From positions 12,947,360 through 13,011,359 of the forward strand of contig AP025066.1 in NCBI GenBank assembly GCA_036186865.1: a stretch of 64,000 bases of DNA. The letters run 5' to 3'. Below, in pieces: positions 21,531-31,587 of the stretch (position 1 is the first letter of the stretch; each line of letters starts with the position of its first letter). Source of the DNA: Eustoma russellianum (Eukaryota > Streptophyta > Magnoliopsida > Gentianales > Gentianaceae). The notes beneath the pieces were generated by a model. The model made no database searches. It saw nothing but the letters and a program-made list of their open reading frames with translations, and had not been told where the DNA came from. A program made the position numbers and the translations under genes.

Positions 21531-22166
21531 TGGCCAACCCCTACACCTCAAAAATGTCTATAATTTTCGTGGGTATGATGTTATTTTCAGCCATAAAATC
21601 ATTCCATGTTGGCACACACAAATCACCCCACATTAAGGCCAAATTGTGGAGATTCCAATTCTAATTTTGTCATATGTTAATGGCGCCACTTTAGACCAGC
21701 CAAGTGCTGAAAATTAAAGTTTATATTATATATATTATGTGTAACATAATATATATAACATGTGCAAAAAGTTGGAATTTAATTAGAGAAAAATCGGGTA
21801 ATCGATAAACATCGAAAATTCGGTTTCCTACGTACACAACACAAGGAACATTTTTGGCACATCATACGACACGTATCTATACACTTTTTACATATGTTAT
21901 ACATCTTAAAGTGTTCTAGAAAATTAAATTTAGGGCTGATTGGAATATAACATGTGTGTATTATTAAATGTGCACTATTTTACAAAGTTTATAAAAATAA
22001 AATTCAGCACATGCATATACATGTTGGACACGCCTATACAGCTGAGATTGAGCATATGTGAAGCCTTGTTGGCATATTGATTGGTCAAGAATCAATCATA
22101 CAATGTTGGTGATTTAAAGAAAGAAGCTACAAAAGGTAATGTTTCAAATTTCATCTCATTTGAAAG

Positions 22167-22519
22167 ACATGCTGAAAATTTCAGCATGTGTAGTTTGAGT
22201 GGCCGATTTTATCACTTAGAAATGCCATATTTTACTATCTTGAATCATGAGGATTAATTGAGGATTTTATGGTAATGTTTTGAATTAAATATGAAATTAA
22301 AATGGTGATATTTTTAATATCACACATGCTGATAATTTCAGCATGTGTAGTAATGTATCTTGGCCGAATTCTTGGCCATATTGGTGTCCAAATTCATTTC
22401 CAAAAATGATGAGATTATTTTCTACTAATTGGTGATTTATTTCAAAGAGAAAAATCAAAGAAAATTGGAAATAATTTGAATAAAAGCACCATGTATCACA
22501 TGCTGAAATTTCAGCATGT
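22167..22519. repeat. Three long palindromes in CopN 5' LTR
   Basis: Arms ACATGCTGAAA/TTTCAGCATGT occur at 22167-22189, 22322-22348 (longer arms, one central mismatch) and 22498-22519 (perfect, no spacer). Spacing is about 155-175 bases. They are repeated in the 3' LTR at 26488-26842. Confidence 0.8.
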
Positions 22520-23028
22520 CAAGTTCATTCATGGCCGATTTCTTGCTTGTTTTTGTGGAGAAATTATCTTGCTTAATTTATATGATAATCTTATGAGTTA
22601 TGGCAACTATTTTATGTTGATTTTGGCACATGTTTTTAGTGGAATTCTCAGATTTTCCAAGTCATCAAATGATGACAACATTCAACCTATCAATGAGTGC
22701 CAAGTAAGCAAAAGTTAAATGATCATCCAATGAGAACATGCCAAGTAAGCAAGATCATGTCACAATGATGGCACACATTCTCCCAAGGACTGAGAAGATA
22801 ATTTTCAAGAGGAGGACTCCAAGGGGGCGGCCAACACATGTTAAAAAAAAGAAGGAAGAAGAGCAAAAAAAAGAACAAGAACAAGAGTTGCAAATTCAAA
22901 GATCAAAAGTGTTCTAGCCTTCTTCTTCTACACTCTCTTTCTTTCTTTCTTCTAAACGCCTATTGTACTTACATTCATATTCTTGAATAGGCTTATCCTA
23001 GACCACCACACATTCTTTATCTTTTTAA

Positions 23029-23055
23029 AAGATTGATCAAGGTGTGATCAATCTT
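23029..23055. other. Stem-loop in CopN LTR
   Basis: AAGATTGATCA-aggtg-TGATCAATCTT, a perfect 11-bp stem with a 5-base loop. In Cop1 (47835-47862) and the solo LTR (55656-55683) the A-T pair at arm position four is G-C, with the pairing kept. Confidence 0.7.
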
Positions 23056-23920
23056 CATTCTTGCAAGGTGGTGGTGTTCGTGCGTATTGTATTCATCGTA
23101 CAAGGTTTATAAAGGGTTGGAGTTGGTGTGTAACTCCATCAACCCTGTGGTAAGGTGTTTTTGAGTTGTGTGATTAGTGTGAACCGAGGAAGGTGTTTCT
23201 CGAAGACTGGAGTAGGTTGTTGATAACCGAACCAATATAAAATTCTTGGTGTCATTTACTTTCAGCACTGATTTTCTGTTTCAGCACTGTTTACTGTTTT
23301 TAATTACGGTTGTAAAAATAGTCAACGAATTTCAAAAATCACAAAACTTTAGGAAATATAGACACACGTTTTAATGTTCTTTTGGAACAAGTTTCAACTC
23401 TTTTGGATAAGTATAAGTCAATCAAACATCCAAAGTTCTGAGACTAGTGCAGTCTACTTTTCAGGCTTGCAAATGTTGAGACTTTGATCGTATTTGACTA
23501 ACTTTCCGAAAGCATTTTTCAAAACTGTTTCAAATCATTTAAATATAACTTATAAGGGGTTAGTGTTTAAAATTTCAGAGCATTTGGAGTTACGTATAAA
23601 TAGGAATGAATTTTTCAAATCAGTCTACCGTTTCTAGCAGATTCGTGCAATCTGACCACCAACGATATTTGAAGGGGTTAAAGGTTGAATTTAAATCTGA
23701 AATATTTAGGAGACACTCATAACATCTGAGGCTAAGTTCTCTCAAAATTTCAGAATTTTTGAAGACCTTCAACCTAGTTTCAAAACGTTTTAAAACTAGT
23801 CCTGAAAACAGAAACTATTTTCAGAAGTTGAGCTTTTGATTTTAAACAATTTTAAAAACCACACTTTCCGCACCAACTATTCAACCCCCCCTTCTAGTGG
23901 TGCCTTGCAGATCCTACAAT

Positions 23921-23932
23921 TGGTATCAGAGC
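23921..23932 (+). other. CopN primer binding site (tRNA-iMet)
   Basis: TGGTATCAGAGC, a perfect match to the 3' end of plant initiator-Met tRNA, two bases after the 5' LTR. Confidence 0.92.
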
Positions 23933-23974
23933 GTAGGAACACTCACAACAAGAAGATCCAATGATCTGTGTGAG

Positions 23975-24940
23975 ATGGCAACCACTAGCCACAAAACCGA
24001 AGAAAAAGATATGTCAAGCCAAATGCCTCCACTATTTGAAAATGAGGTAAATTCTGATTCTGACTCAGATTCTGAACTATCTTATGATGATTTATATGTT
24101 GAATATCTTGAATTACATAAGTTTGCTAGAACTCTTGTAAAACAAAAGAAACGGTTAATTGAAGACAAGAAATTGTTAGAATCTTCTAACGAGAATCTTG
24201 TCGCTCAATTAAACGATTCAAAAGAAGAGTCGTCATGCATCATTACTGCATTAAAGAAAGAGATCTCATCATTGACCACGCAAAATAATGAAATGAAATC
24301 CGAGATTTCAAGTTTGAAATCAAGGAATACAGACTTAGAGGAAATGGTGAAGAAATTTGATACGGGAACAAACATGCTAGATCGCATCATTTCTTCACAA
24401 AAGCATGATAGTGACAAAACCGGATTAGGATACATGGAGACAAACGAAGCATCATCTAAACCATCCAAGTTTGTTTTGTCTAAGAAAGTAGACACATCAA
24501 AGGCATACGTAGCGTCTAAAGTGACGCAAAGACCCCCTCTCCCCTCATCTCGTCATACTTCTTCTTCATGTCATGCGAAGTATAATTATGTGCCGTATAA
24601 ATATAAGAAGAAGACTAGTACACCACTCATCTCATCTCATCATGCTTCTTATTCTTCATATCATACAAAGAGTAATCATGAGCCATATACAAAGCCACTG
24701 ATGCATGTGCGACATTCATATCAAACAAATGCGTCTAGATCACGCCCCGTGCATGTAAACCGAAATACATATCAAAAACGAAAACCACACTATACACATG
24801 ATGGGATTCTTGGCCAAAGGCCAAACGCATTTGCCCCTAACATATACTATGTTGCGTGTTCATCACCTTTCTCACCTTTTGGAAGACCTAGAAAGGTCAC
24901 CCAAATTTGGGTACCAAAAGGGACATTTTCAAAGGGTTGA
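23975..24940 (+). CDS. CopN coiled-coil Gag-remnant protein, 321 aa
   Basis: The only intact ORF of the element. The start is taken at ATG 23975, about 40 bases after the primer site; an earlier in-frame codon lies in the LTR. Residues 1-20 resemble a SIRE Gag start (DMSSQMPPLFE). An acidic Ser/Asp run (NSDSDSDSELSYDDL) follows, then a coiled coil of about 110 residues (KKRLIEDKKLLESSNENL, SSLTTQNNEMKSEISSLKS), then a Ser/His/Tyr-rich basic tail ending RPRKVTQIWVPKG. The same coiled coil and tail are in Cop1 Gag (32600-33503), but the UBN2 capsid domain and CCHC knuckle found there are missing. A deletion therefore fused Gag start to Gag tail. Function is unknown; self-assembly with a helper Gag is possible. 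Confidence 0.75.
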   Translation: MATTSHKTEEKDMSSQMPPLFENEVNSDSDSDSELSYDDLYVEYLELHKFARTLVKQKKRLIEDKKLLESSNENLVAQLNDSKEESSCIITALKKEISSLTTQNNEMKSEISSLKSRNTDLEEMVKKFDTGTNMLDRIISSQKHDSDKTGLGYMETNEASSKPSKFVLSKKVDTSKAYVASKVTQRPPLPSSRHTSSSCHAKYNYVPYKYKKKTSTPLISSHHASYSSYHTKSNHEPYTKPLMHVRHSYQTNASRSRPVHVNRNTYQKRKPHYTHDGILGQRPNAFAPNIYYVACSSPFSPFGRPRKVTQIWVPKGTFSKG

Positions 24941-25032
24941 ATAAATAACCCTTAAGAACGCGCCTTTGACATAATTCAAAATGCATGATTTTCTTTCATC
25001 TTTACATGCACTTTTGATTGACTTTCCAAAAT

Positions 25033-25200
25033 AAAGGGGGAGAGAAAGCATGATTTAAGGGGGCGAGAGGTACTGATTGCATAAATCAAGGGGGAGCGGT
25101 TTTGAAATTTAAAATTCAAATTTATGCATGATTGAAGGGGGAGCGATAGGATTTAAATCATGAAAGTAGGTTATTTTGAAAATCATCAAAAGGGAGAGAT
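25033..25200 (+). other. Array of purine tracts and polypurine tract, CopN
   Basis: Five AAGGGGGAG-like tracts at about 25033, 25056, 25088, 25134 and 25187; the last (AAAAGGGAGAGA) directly precedes the 3' LTR and is the likely plus-strand primer. Cop1 has a similar series at 45657-45841. Confidence 0.7.
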
Positions 25201-28200
25201 TGTAGAGATAAAGGGGTTTGAGTGATTTCAAAATACATGATTCAAACGTGCATGACATATTGCATAAAAACGTGCATGATATAAATGTGCATGACATATT
25301 GCGTAAAACTTGCCTTATATAGTTCATATATAATGTTGTCGTACTAACGAGCCATGAAGCTTTAAAGCTTACATCAAATGGCAAACATTTGTTGTGTTTA
25401 TACTATTTTCAGGTGCCACCATTAATGAACTAAACTAGTTCATTAAGTGAAGTACTTAGTTAATTAAACTAAGTAGTTCATTAAAGGAAGCTACATTTGA
25501 ACAAGGCACAAAGGCAACAAGACTAAAAAAGGAAAGTCTCCTCCTCCTCTCTTCATCAATATACACGCCTACATACATATATAAATATATATTTTCAGAT
25601 TTTTTTGAAAAAGGCACATACACATATATTCCAACATACTACCGACATGTTATATATTTTATGTACGTACGTTAACGTCACACCACCATACTTAACTCGT
25701 ATTTATGAGTATATTCAGGTCTTATATCATATGATATAAGTCATGGTGATGACAAATTAAATACGACACGTTAAAAGGTTCTAAACCGAAAATTGTCGTA
25801 TCGGACGAATACCGAAACTTCGCCAGCGTGTCACGTACTTGCCATAAATAGATGGCCAGCCCCTACACCTCAAAAATGTCTATAATGTTCGTGGGTATGA
25901 TGTTATTTTCAGCCATAAAATCATTCCATGTTGGCACACACAAATCACACCACATTAATGCCAAATTGTGGAGATTCCAATTTCAATTTTGTCACATGTT
26001 AATGGTGCCACTTTAGACCAGCCAAGTGCTAAAAATTAAAGTTTATATTATATATACTATGTGTAACATAATATATATAACATGTGCAAAAAGTTGGAAT
26101 TTAATTAGATAAAAATCGGGTAATCGATAAACATCGAAAATTCGGTTTCCTACGTACACAACACATGGAACATTTTTGGCACATCATACGACACGTATCT
26201 AGACACTTTTTTACATATGTTATACATCATAAAGTGTTCTATAAAATTAAATTAAGGGCTGATTGGAATATAACATGTGTGTATTATTAAATGTGCACTA
26301 TTTTACAAAGTTTATAAAAATAAAATTCAGCACATGCATATACATGTTGGACACGCCTATACAGCTGAGATGGAGCATATGTGGAGCCTTGTTGACATAT
26401 TGGTTGGTCAAGAATCAATCATACAATGTTGGTGATTTAAAGAAAGAAGCTACAAAAGGTAATGTTTCAAATTTCATCTCATTTAAAACACATGCTGAAA
26501 ATTTCAGCATGTGTAGTTTGAGTGGCCGATTTTATCACTTAGAAATGCCATATTTTACTATCTTGAATCATGAGGATTAATTGAGGATGTTATGATAATG
26601 TTTTGAATTAAATATGAAATTAAAATGGTGATATTTTTAATATCACACATGCTGAAAATTTCAGCATGTGTAGTAATGTATCTTGGCCGAATTCTTGGCC
26701 ATATTGGTGTCCAAATTCATTTCGAAAAATGATGAGATTATTTTCTACTAATTGGTGATTTATTTCAAAGAGAAAAATCAAAGAAAATTGGAAATAATTT
26801 GAATAAAAGCACCATGTATCACATGCTGAAATTTCAGCATGTCAAGTTCATTCATGGCCGATTTCTTGCTTGTTTTTGTGGAGAAATTATCTTGCTTAAT
26901 TTATGTGATAATCTTATGAGTTATGGCAACTATTCTATGTTGATTTTGGAACATGTTTTTAGTGGAATTCTCAGATTTTCCAAGTCATCAAATGATGACA
27001 ACATTCAACCTATCAATGAGTGCCAAGTAAGCAAAAGTTAAATGATCATCCAATGAGAACATGCCAAGTAAGCAAGATCATGTCACAATGATGCCACACA
27101 TTCTCCCAAGGACTGAGAAGATAATTTTCAAGAGGAGAAGGACTCCAAGGGGGCGGCCAACACATGTTAAAAAAAAGAAGGAAGAAGAGCAAAAACAAGA
27201 ACAAGAACAAGAGTTGCAAATTCAAAGATCAAAAGTGTTCTAGCCTTCTTCTTCTACACTCTCTTTCTTTCTTTCTTCTAAACGCCTATTGTACTTACAT
27301 TCATATTCTTGAATAGGCTTATCTTAGACCACCACACATTCTTTATCTTTGTAAAAGATTGATCAAGGTGTGATCAATCTTGATTCTTGCAAGGTGGTGG
27401 TGTTCGTGCGTATTGTATTCATCGTACAAGGTTTGTAAAGGGTTGGAGTTGGTGTGTAACTCCATCAACCCTGTGGTAAGGTGTTTTTGAGTTGTGTGAT
27501 TAGTGTGAACCGAGGAAGATGTTTCTCGAAGACTGGAGTAGGTTGTTGATAACCGAACCAGTATAAAATTCTTGGTGTCATTTACTTTCAGCACTGATTT
27601 TCTGTTTCAGCACTGTTTACTGTTTTTAATCACGTCTATAAAAATAGTAAAAAAATTTTAAAAATCACAAAATTTTCAGGAAATATAGCCACACGTTTTA
27701 AGGTTCTTTAGGAACAAGTTTCAACCCTTTTGGATAAGTATAAGTCTATCAAACATCCAAAGTTCTGAGACTAGTGCAGTCTGATTTTCAGGCTTGCAAA
27801 GGTTGAGACTTTGATCGTATTTGACTAACTTCCCAAAAGAATTTTTCAAAACTGTTTCAAAACAATTAAATATAACTTATAAGGGGTTAATGGTTAAAAT
27901 TTCAGAGCATTTGGAGTTACGTATAAATAGGAATGAAGTTTTCAAATCAGTCTACCGTTTCTGGCATATTCGTGCAATCTTACCACCAACGATTTTTGAA
28001 GGGGTTAAAGGTTGAATTTAAATCTGAAATTTTTAGGAGACACTCATAACATCTGAGGCTAAGGTTTCTCAAAATTTCAGAATTTTTGAAGACCTGCAAC
28101 CAAGTTTCAAAACGTTTTAAAACTAGTCCTTAAAACAGAAACTGTTTTCAGAAATTGAGCTTTTGATTTTAAATAATTTTAAAAACCACACTTTCCGCAC

Positions 28201-28247
28201 CAACTATTCAACCCCCCCCCTTCTAGTGGTGCCTTGAAGATCCTACA
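25201..28247 (+). repeat. CopN 3' LTR
   Basis: TGTAGAGATAAAGG to GATCCTACA, collinear with 20879-23918. It contains the palindrome at 25721-25740, a TATA-like box at about 25844 and the triple palindromes at 26488-26514, 26645-26671 and 26821-26842. No supported gene. Confidence 0.93.
26488..26842. repeat. Three long palindromes in CopN 3' LTR
   Basis: Copies at 26488-26514 and 26645-26671 (13-base arms, one central base) and 26821-26842 (22-base perfect palindrome). In this LTR the second copy is repaired to full symmetry relative to its 5' LTR partner. Confidence 0.8.
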
Positions 28248-30086
28248 AAAGCCATATACAATTCCTCTCAAAAATATTTTGGAATTTACATAAAGCACAC
28301 TTTGATAATGCACATTTTGTACATAATCAAGTCTATCTTGGCATATCTAATCTGTATGCTCCATACCCCCCAAAATAGCCGTTTCTTACACATGCAAGGG
28401 CTTATACTTCGTTTTCACAATGAACATAAAATGTCTAAGTCATAAAAACATCCAAACATACAACTTCTATGTATCCTTTACCCCACAACACATACTCTTC
28501 CGCAAGAATTATTGTTCATCCTACTTCCCTCTTTAACCGTCCCCCTTACATGGTAACAAGGAGAACCTTTTACCACCGTTACCTTAGACATAAAACTCAT
28601 TCATATTCTAAGGAAGCAAAGAACTCATCTTTGAAGGAATCTCACACATGCAAGTCACATTTCTTAAGAAGCACTAAAGTTTCATGCTTCAAGCTTAATG
28701 CTTTCTATCTAAGATTAAATCTTACTAAGAGCTAGACATTCAAGCATATACTTTCACACATAAGCCAAGAGTATTTATAGTGTACTTGCCTCTTCAAGCT
28801 AGAAACTTTTCTTAGCTTGGATCTTGAGTGAAATGAGTTGATGTTTTTCCTCCACTTCATTCATGAAGCACACGGTTTTGAGGAGGAAAAAGAAGAAATA
28901 TTAGTCACCATTTTAAATGTTAAATAGAGCTAGATTAGGACTAGTTTGGCTTACCAAAATGAAACTTGGATGGATTTCAAACCACCAACGAGTTAACACC
29001 ACCTAGGAGCTTTGAAAGTTTTAGCCTAGTGACCATGAAGATCACGGTTTTTGCAAGCATAAGACAGGCAATGTGAGCTTCATTCTATAATTTGTGGAAT
29101 TCAACTAAGTAGCTAGACATTCCACTTACCTAGAGGATTCTTTGAATCTTGAAGATGAAGAGGATCTTGGGATTCCTTGGCTCAAGTTGGCCGTGTGAGA
29201 GGGGTGAGAGGCTTCTTGTTTCTTTTTGCTCTTTGTGAAATCTTGAGGGGTTGAGTTAAGAGAGTTCTAGAATTCTTGGAGAGGATATTTATTCAATAGG
29301 CTAAGTGTTTTTAGCCGTTTGGAGCTAATGGAGAAGCAGGGAGTTCCCTTTGCATGGTTATGCTAATTAGAGTTAACTTAACTTGAGTTACTTTAGCAAA
29401 CTAGGGTTATTTTATTGCTAAATTGAGTTACTTTAGCAAACTAGGGTTACTTTATTGCTAAATTGAGTTACATTAGCAAACTAGGGTTACTTTTGGGTTG
29501 TAGTAAACATAAAGTAACCATGGTAAAGTTAAAAAGCCTCTTGGTTGCACCATGGAGGAAGCCGGCGGTTAAGGGTGCATTTAGTAGGCTTCTTCATGCT
29601 TGAGTTACTTTTCAAGAGTGTTTAATGGAGAAGCTACTAGGTAGTTTCCCCTTTTTCCTTAATTAACCCCCTTTTTCTTGATTTTCCTAATAAAATGTAA
29701 TTAGGAAAAATCATGAGTCTTCTTGGAGTCATGAGGCTTAATTTAGTGGGATTGGGAGGGAAATTACCCCACTACTTGAAATCCCTAATTGCTATTTGAG
29801 CTTGATTTTAAAAAGGCCCTTTTTAGGATTAGTCTCTTCTAATTGGAAGGACATCCCCAATCCCCTTTAAGGCCTTAGGGCCGAAACCTTCTATGGTATT
29901 GGGGTGATTTGGCCACTTCACATAGTCCATAATTCATGCTTGAATTATTATACCATATTTTCCTTAACAAAAATCTAATTAAGGAAGTAATCATAAAACT
30001 AAATAAAATGTACTTGAAGGTGCAACTTTTCATTAATTCACTTATACAAGTCTCAAGTACAATGTGATTTTTCGTTGGGTACAACA
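28248..30086 (-). repeat. Gy2 5' LTR, outer part
   Basis: Starts with the right copy of AAAGC (28248-28252), then continues the LTR broken at 20878 and ends gggtacaaca at 30086. It matches 11798-13597. No supported gene; 28469-28735 is the LTR twin of the 11853-12287 frame. Confidence 0.92.
29381..29500. repeat. 40-bp tandem repeat, three copies (Gy2 5' LTR)
   Basis: Three units beginning acttgagttactttagcaaa or aattgagttac; the 3' LTR has two. The third unit diverges in its last bases. Confidence 0.8.
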
Positions 30087-30262
30087 AAAATGGTCACTTC
30101 ACACACTTTATGACACTCACTTGTATAATTATATGGTATCCACTTTAAGGGAATATAAGTAAAGAAACAATAATATAACTTAATAAAATGTGCTTGGAAG
30201 AACTAATATTTCATTACGCCACTTCGTCGTAGTTTCAAATACAGTACAGTCGGGGTACAACA
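30087..30262 (-). repeat. Gy1 5' LTR, outer end (after AAAAT right copy)
   Basis: AAAAT (30087-30091) then ggtcacttcacacac through gggtacaaca, matching 658-833. It ends the Gy1 element; the next base starts Cop1 LTR sequence. Confidence 0.92.
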
Positions 30263-31575
30263 GTCTCCCTCCTACACCTCTTCACACGCCTACATATATA
30301 AATTATAGAGCCGGGAGTCTCACTGGAAGTAGACTCTCTATCCCTTGGGATAGAGATATTGTCTGCCTACCACTTACCCTCCCCAGACCCTAACGATAGA
30401 TTTTGCTGTTGTTGGGATATACTGGGTTCGGATGATGATAATGATGACAATACACATATATTCTGACGTACTACCGACACGTTACATATATTACAAACAT
30501 ACGTCAACGTCACACCACTATATGCACCTCATATTTATGAGTATATTCAGGTCTTATACATATGATATAATTCATGGTTATAACAAAATTATAACGGTAC
30601 GTTAAAGGTTATAAACCGAAAATTATCGTATCCGATGACTACTGAAACTTCGCCAATGTGTCATGTACTTACCATATCAAGATGGCCAGCCCATATACTT
30701 CAAAAATAGTCAAAAATTTCATGGCTCACATGTTAAATTCAGCCATTAAATCATTCCATATTGGCACACACAAATCACCCACAAATTAGGCCAAATTTGT
30801 GAAGATTTCAAATTCAATATTTTTAGCACATGCGGGCACCACTAAGTCAGCCATTAGAGATGAATATCTACTTTATTTTATGTATATTATGTGTGACATA
30901 ATATATATGACATGTGCAAAAAGTTTGAATTTAATCAGGGAAAAATCGCGTAATCGACGAAAGTCAAAAATTCGGTTTTCTACAAACACAACATATGGGG
31001 TTTTTGGGATGAGCTGTAACATGTATCAATACACTTTTTACACATTCAAGACATGTTAAAGTGTTCTAGAAAATTCAAATTAGGGCTGATTGGAATTTAC
31101 CATATATGTGTAATTATTGTGCATTATTTGACAAAGCTTACTAAAGTGAAATTTCAGCACATGCATATTCAGTCCACACACCATTTGCACCCTTGATGGA
31201 GCCTATGTGGAGCTTAGTTGGCATCTCAATTGGTGGAGAATATGCCACACAAGGTTAGTAACATAAAGAGGGAACTGCATGAGGTAAAAATTCAAAAGAT
31301 TTGAAAATAGCCACATGCTGAAAACTTTCAGCACATGGCATTAGGTGGCCAATGTTTTGCTCTTAATGCACCCTAATTTGCTTCCCAAAATTGAAGGGAT
31401 TGAATTGTGATTGTTTGGAAACATTTTGAATTCTTCTTGGCACATGTTTTGTAAGTTATTTTCAGATTTTACAGCTCATTAAAATGATGATAAATTGGAC
31501 CAATCATCAAGTGCCAAGTAAGCAAGACCAAGTCGTCCCTCCAATCATAGTGTGCCAAGTAAGCAAGATGGTGCC
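30263..31575 (+). repeat. Cop1 5' LTR remnant
   Basis: From gtctccctcctac (compare 46167) to gcaagatggtgccat (compare 47546-47566). The first part is beyond Gy1 and outside the window. It stops abruptly at about 31575, where Gag sequence follows without the last third of the LTR or a primer site. It includes a SINE fragment at 30308-30450. Confidence 0.82.
30308..30450 (+). mobile_element. Au-like SINE, 5'-truncated
   Basis: gagccgggagtctcactgga, then ctctctatcccttggg, gtctgcctaccacttaccct, ccccagacccta, gggatatactgggtt and a GATGAT-type tail. This order matches the 3' two thirds of plant Au SINEs as I know them. The other Cop1 LTR lacks it (at about 46213 the flanks are continuous), so it is an insertion or replacement specific to this LTR. 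The tRNA-derived 5' part is absent. Confidence 0.7.
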
Positions 31576-31587
31576 ATAAGACCAAAC

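Larger units (their letters stand above)
20879..23918 (+). repeat. CopN 5' LTR
   Basis: TGTAGAGATAAAGG to GATCCTACA, followed two bases later by the primer site. It contains a cluster of ATGAACTA/TAGTTCAT-type inverted repeats near 21100-21165, the AT palindrome at 21399, a TATA-like box at 21521, three palindromes at 22167-22519 and a stem-loop at 23029-23055. Small open frames such as 22476-22718 recur in the other LTR and are not supported as genes. Confidence 0.93.
20879..28247 (+). mobile_element. CopN: non-autonomous SIRE/copia-related LTR element
   Basis: A 7369-bp element with near-identical LTRs (3040 and 3047 bp), an iMet primer site, a purine tract and perfect 5-bp duplications. 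The 1282-bp interior lacks protease, integrase, RT and RNase H and keeps only the coiled-coil C-terminal part of a SIRE-like Gag. LTR differences are a few single bases per kb by eye, so it is the youngest insertion in the nest. It must have moved with enzymes supplied in trans, probably by a full SIRE-like relative; this is inference. Confidence 0.92.
9534..30086 (-). mobile_element. Gy2: Ty3/gypsy chromovirus (Tekay-like), nested in Gy1 5' LTR
   Basis: Complete minus-strand element with LTRs of 4064 bp (9534-13597) and about 4104 bp (18609-20878 plus 28253-30086), bounded by AAAAT duplications. Without the CopN insertion (20879-28247) it is about 13.2 kb. Order on the coding strand is 5' LTR, primer site, Gag with zinc knuckles, intron, protease, RT, RNase H, integrase, chromodomain, polypurine tract, 3' LTR. 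The coding region has many stops and shifts. It entered the Gy1 5' LTR at the point where 9533 and 30087 meet. Confidence 0.92.
1..30262 (-). mobile_element. Gy1: Ty3/gypsy chromovirus (Tekay-like), nested and truncated by window start
   Basis: LTR retrotransposon on the minus strand. Order on the coding strand is 5' LTR (5836-9533 plus 30087-30262), primer site, Gag, protease, reverse transcriptase, RNase H, integrase with C-terminal chromodomain, polypurine tract and 3' LTR (1-833, continuing left of the window). The integrase-last order and the chromodomain make it a chromovirus; the long LTR (about 3.87 kb once the insertion is removed) suggests the Tekay/Del lineage, which is inference. 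The 5' LTR is split by Gy2 (9534-30086). The right end abuts copia LTR sequence at 30263, so Gy1 itself landed in Cop1. Several stops and frameshifts make it non-functional. Confidence 0.9.

Noticed and set aside
26263..27041. Short frames in CopN LTRs (105 and 80 codons, twins at 22476-22718)
   Set aside because: They cross the palindromes and recur only because the LTRs are copies; no family features.
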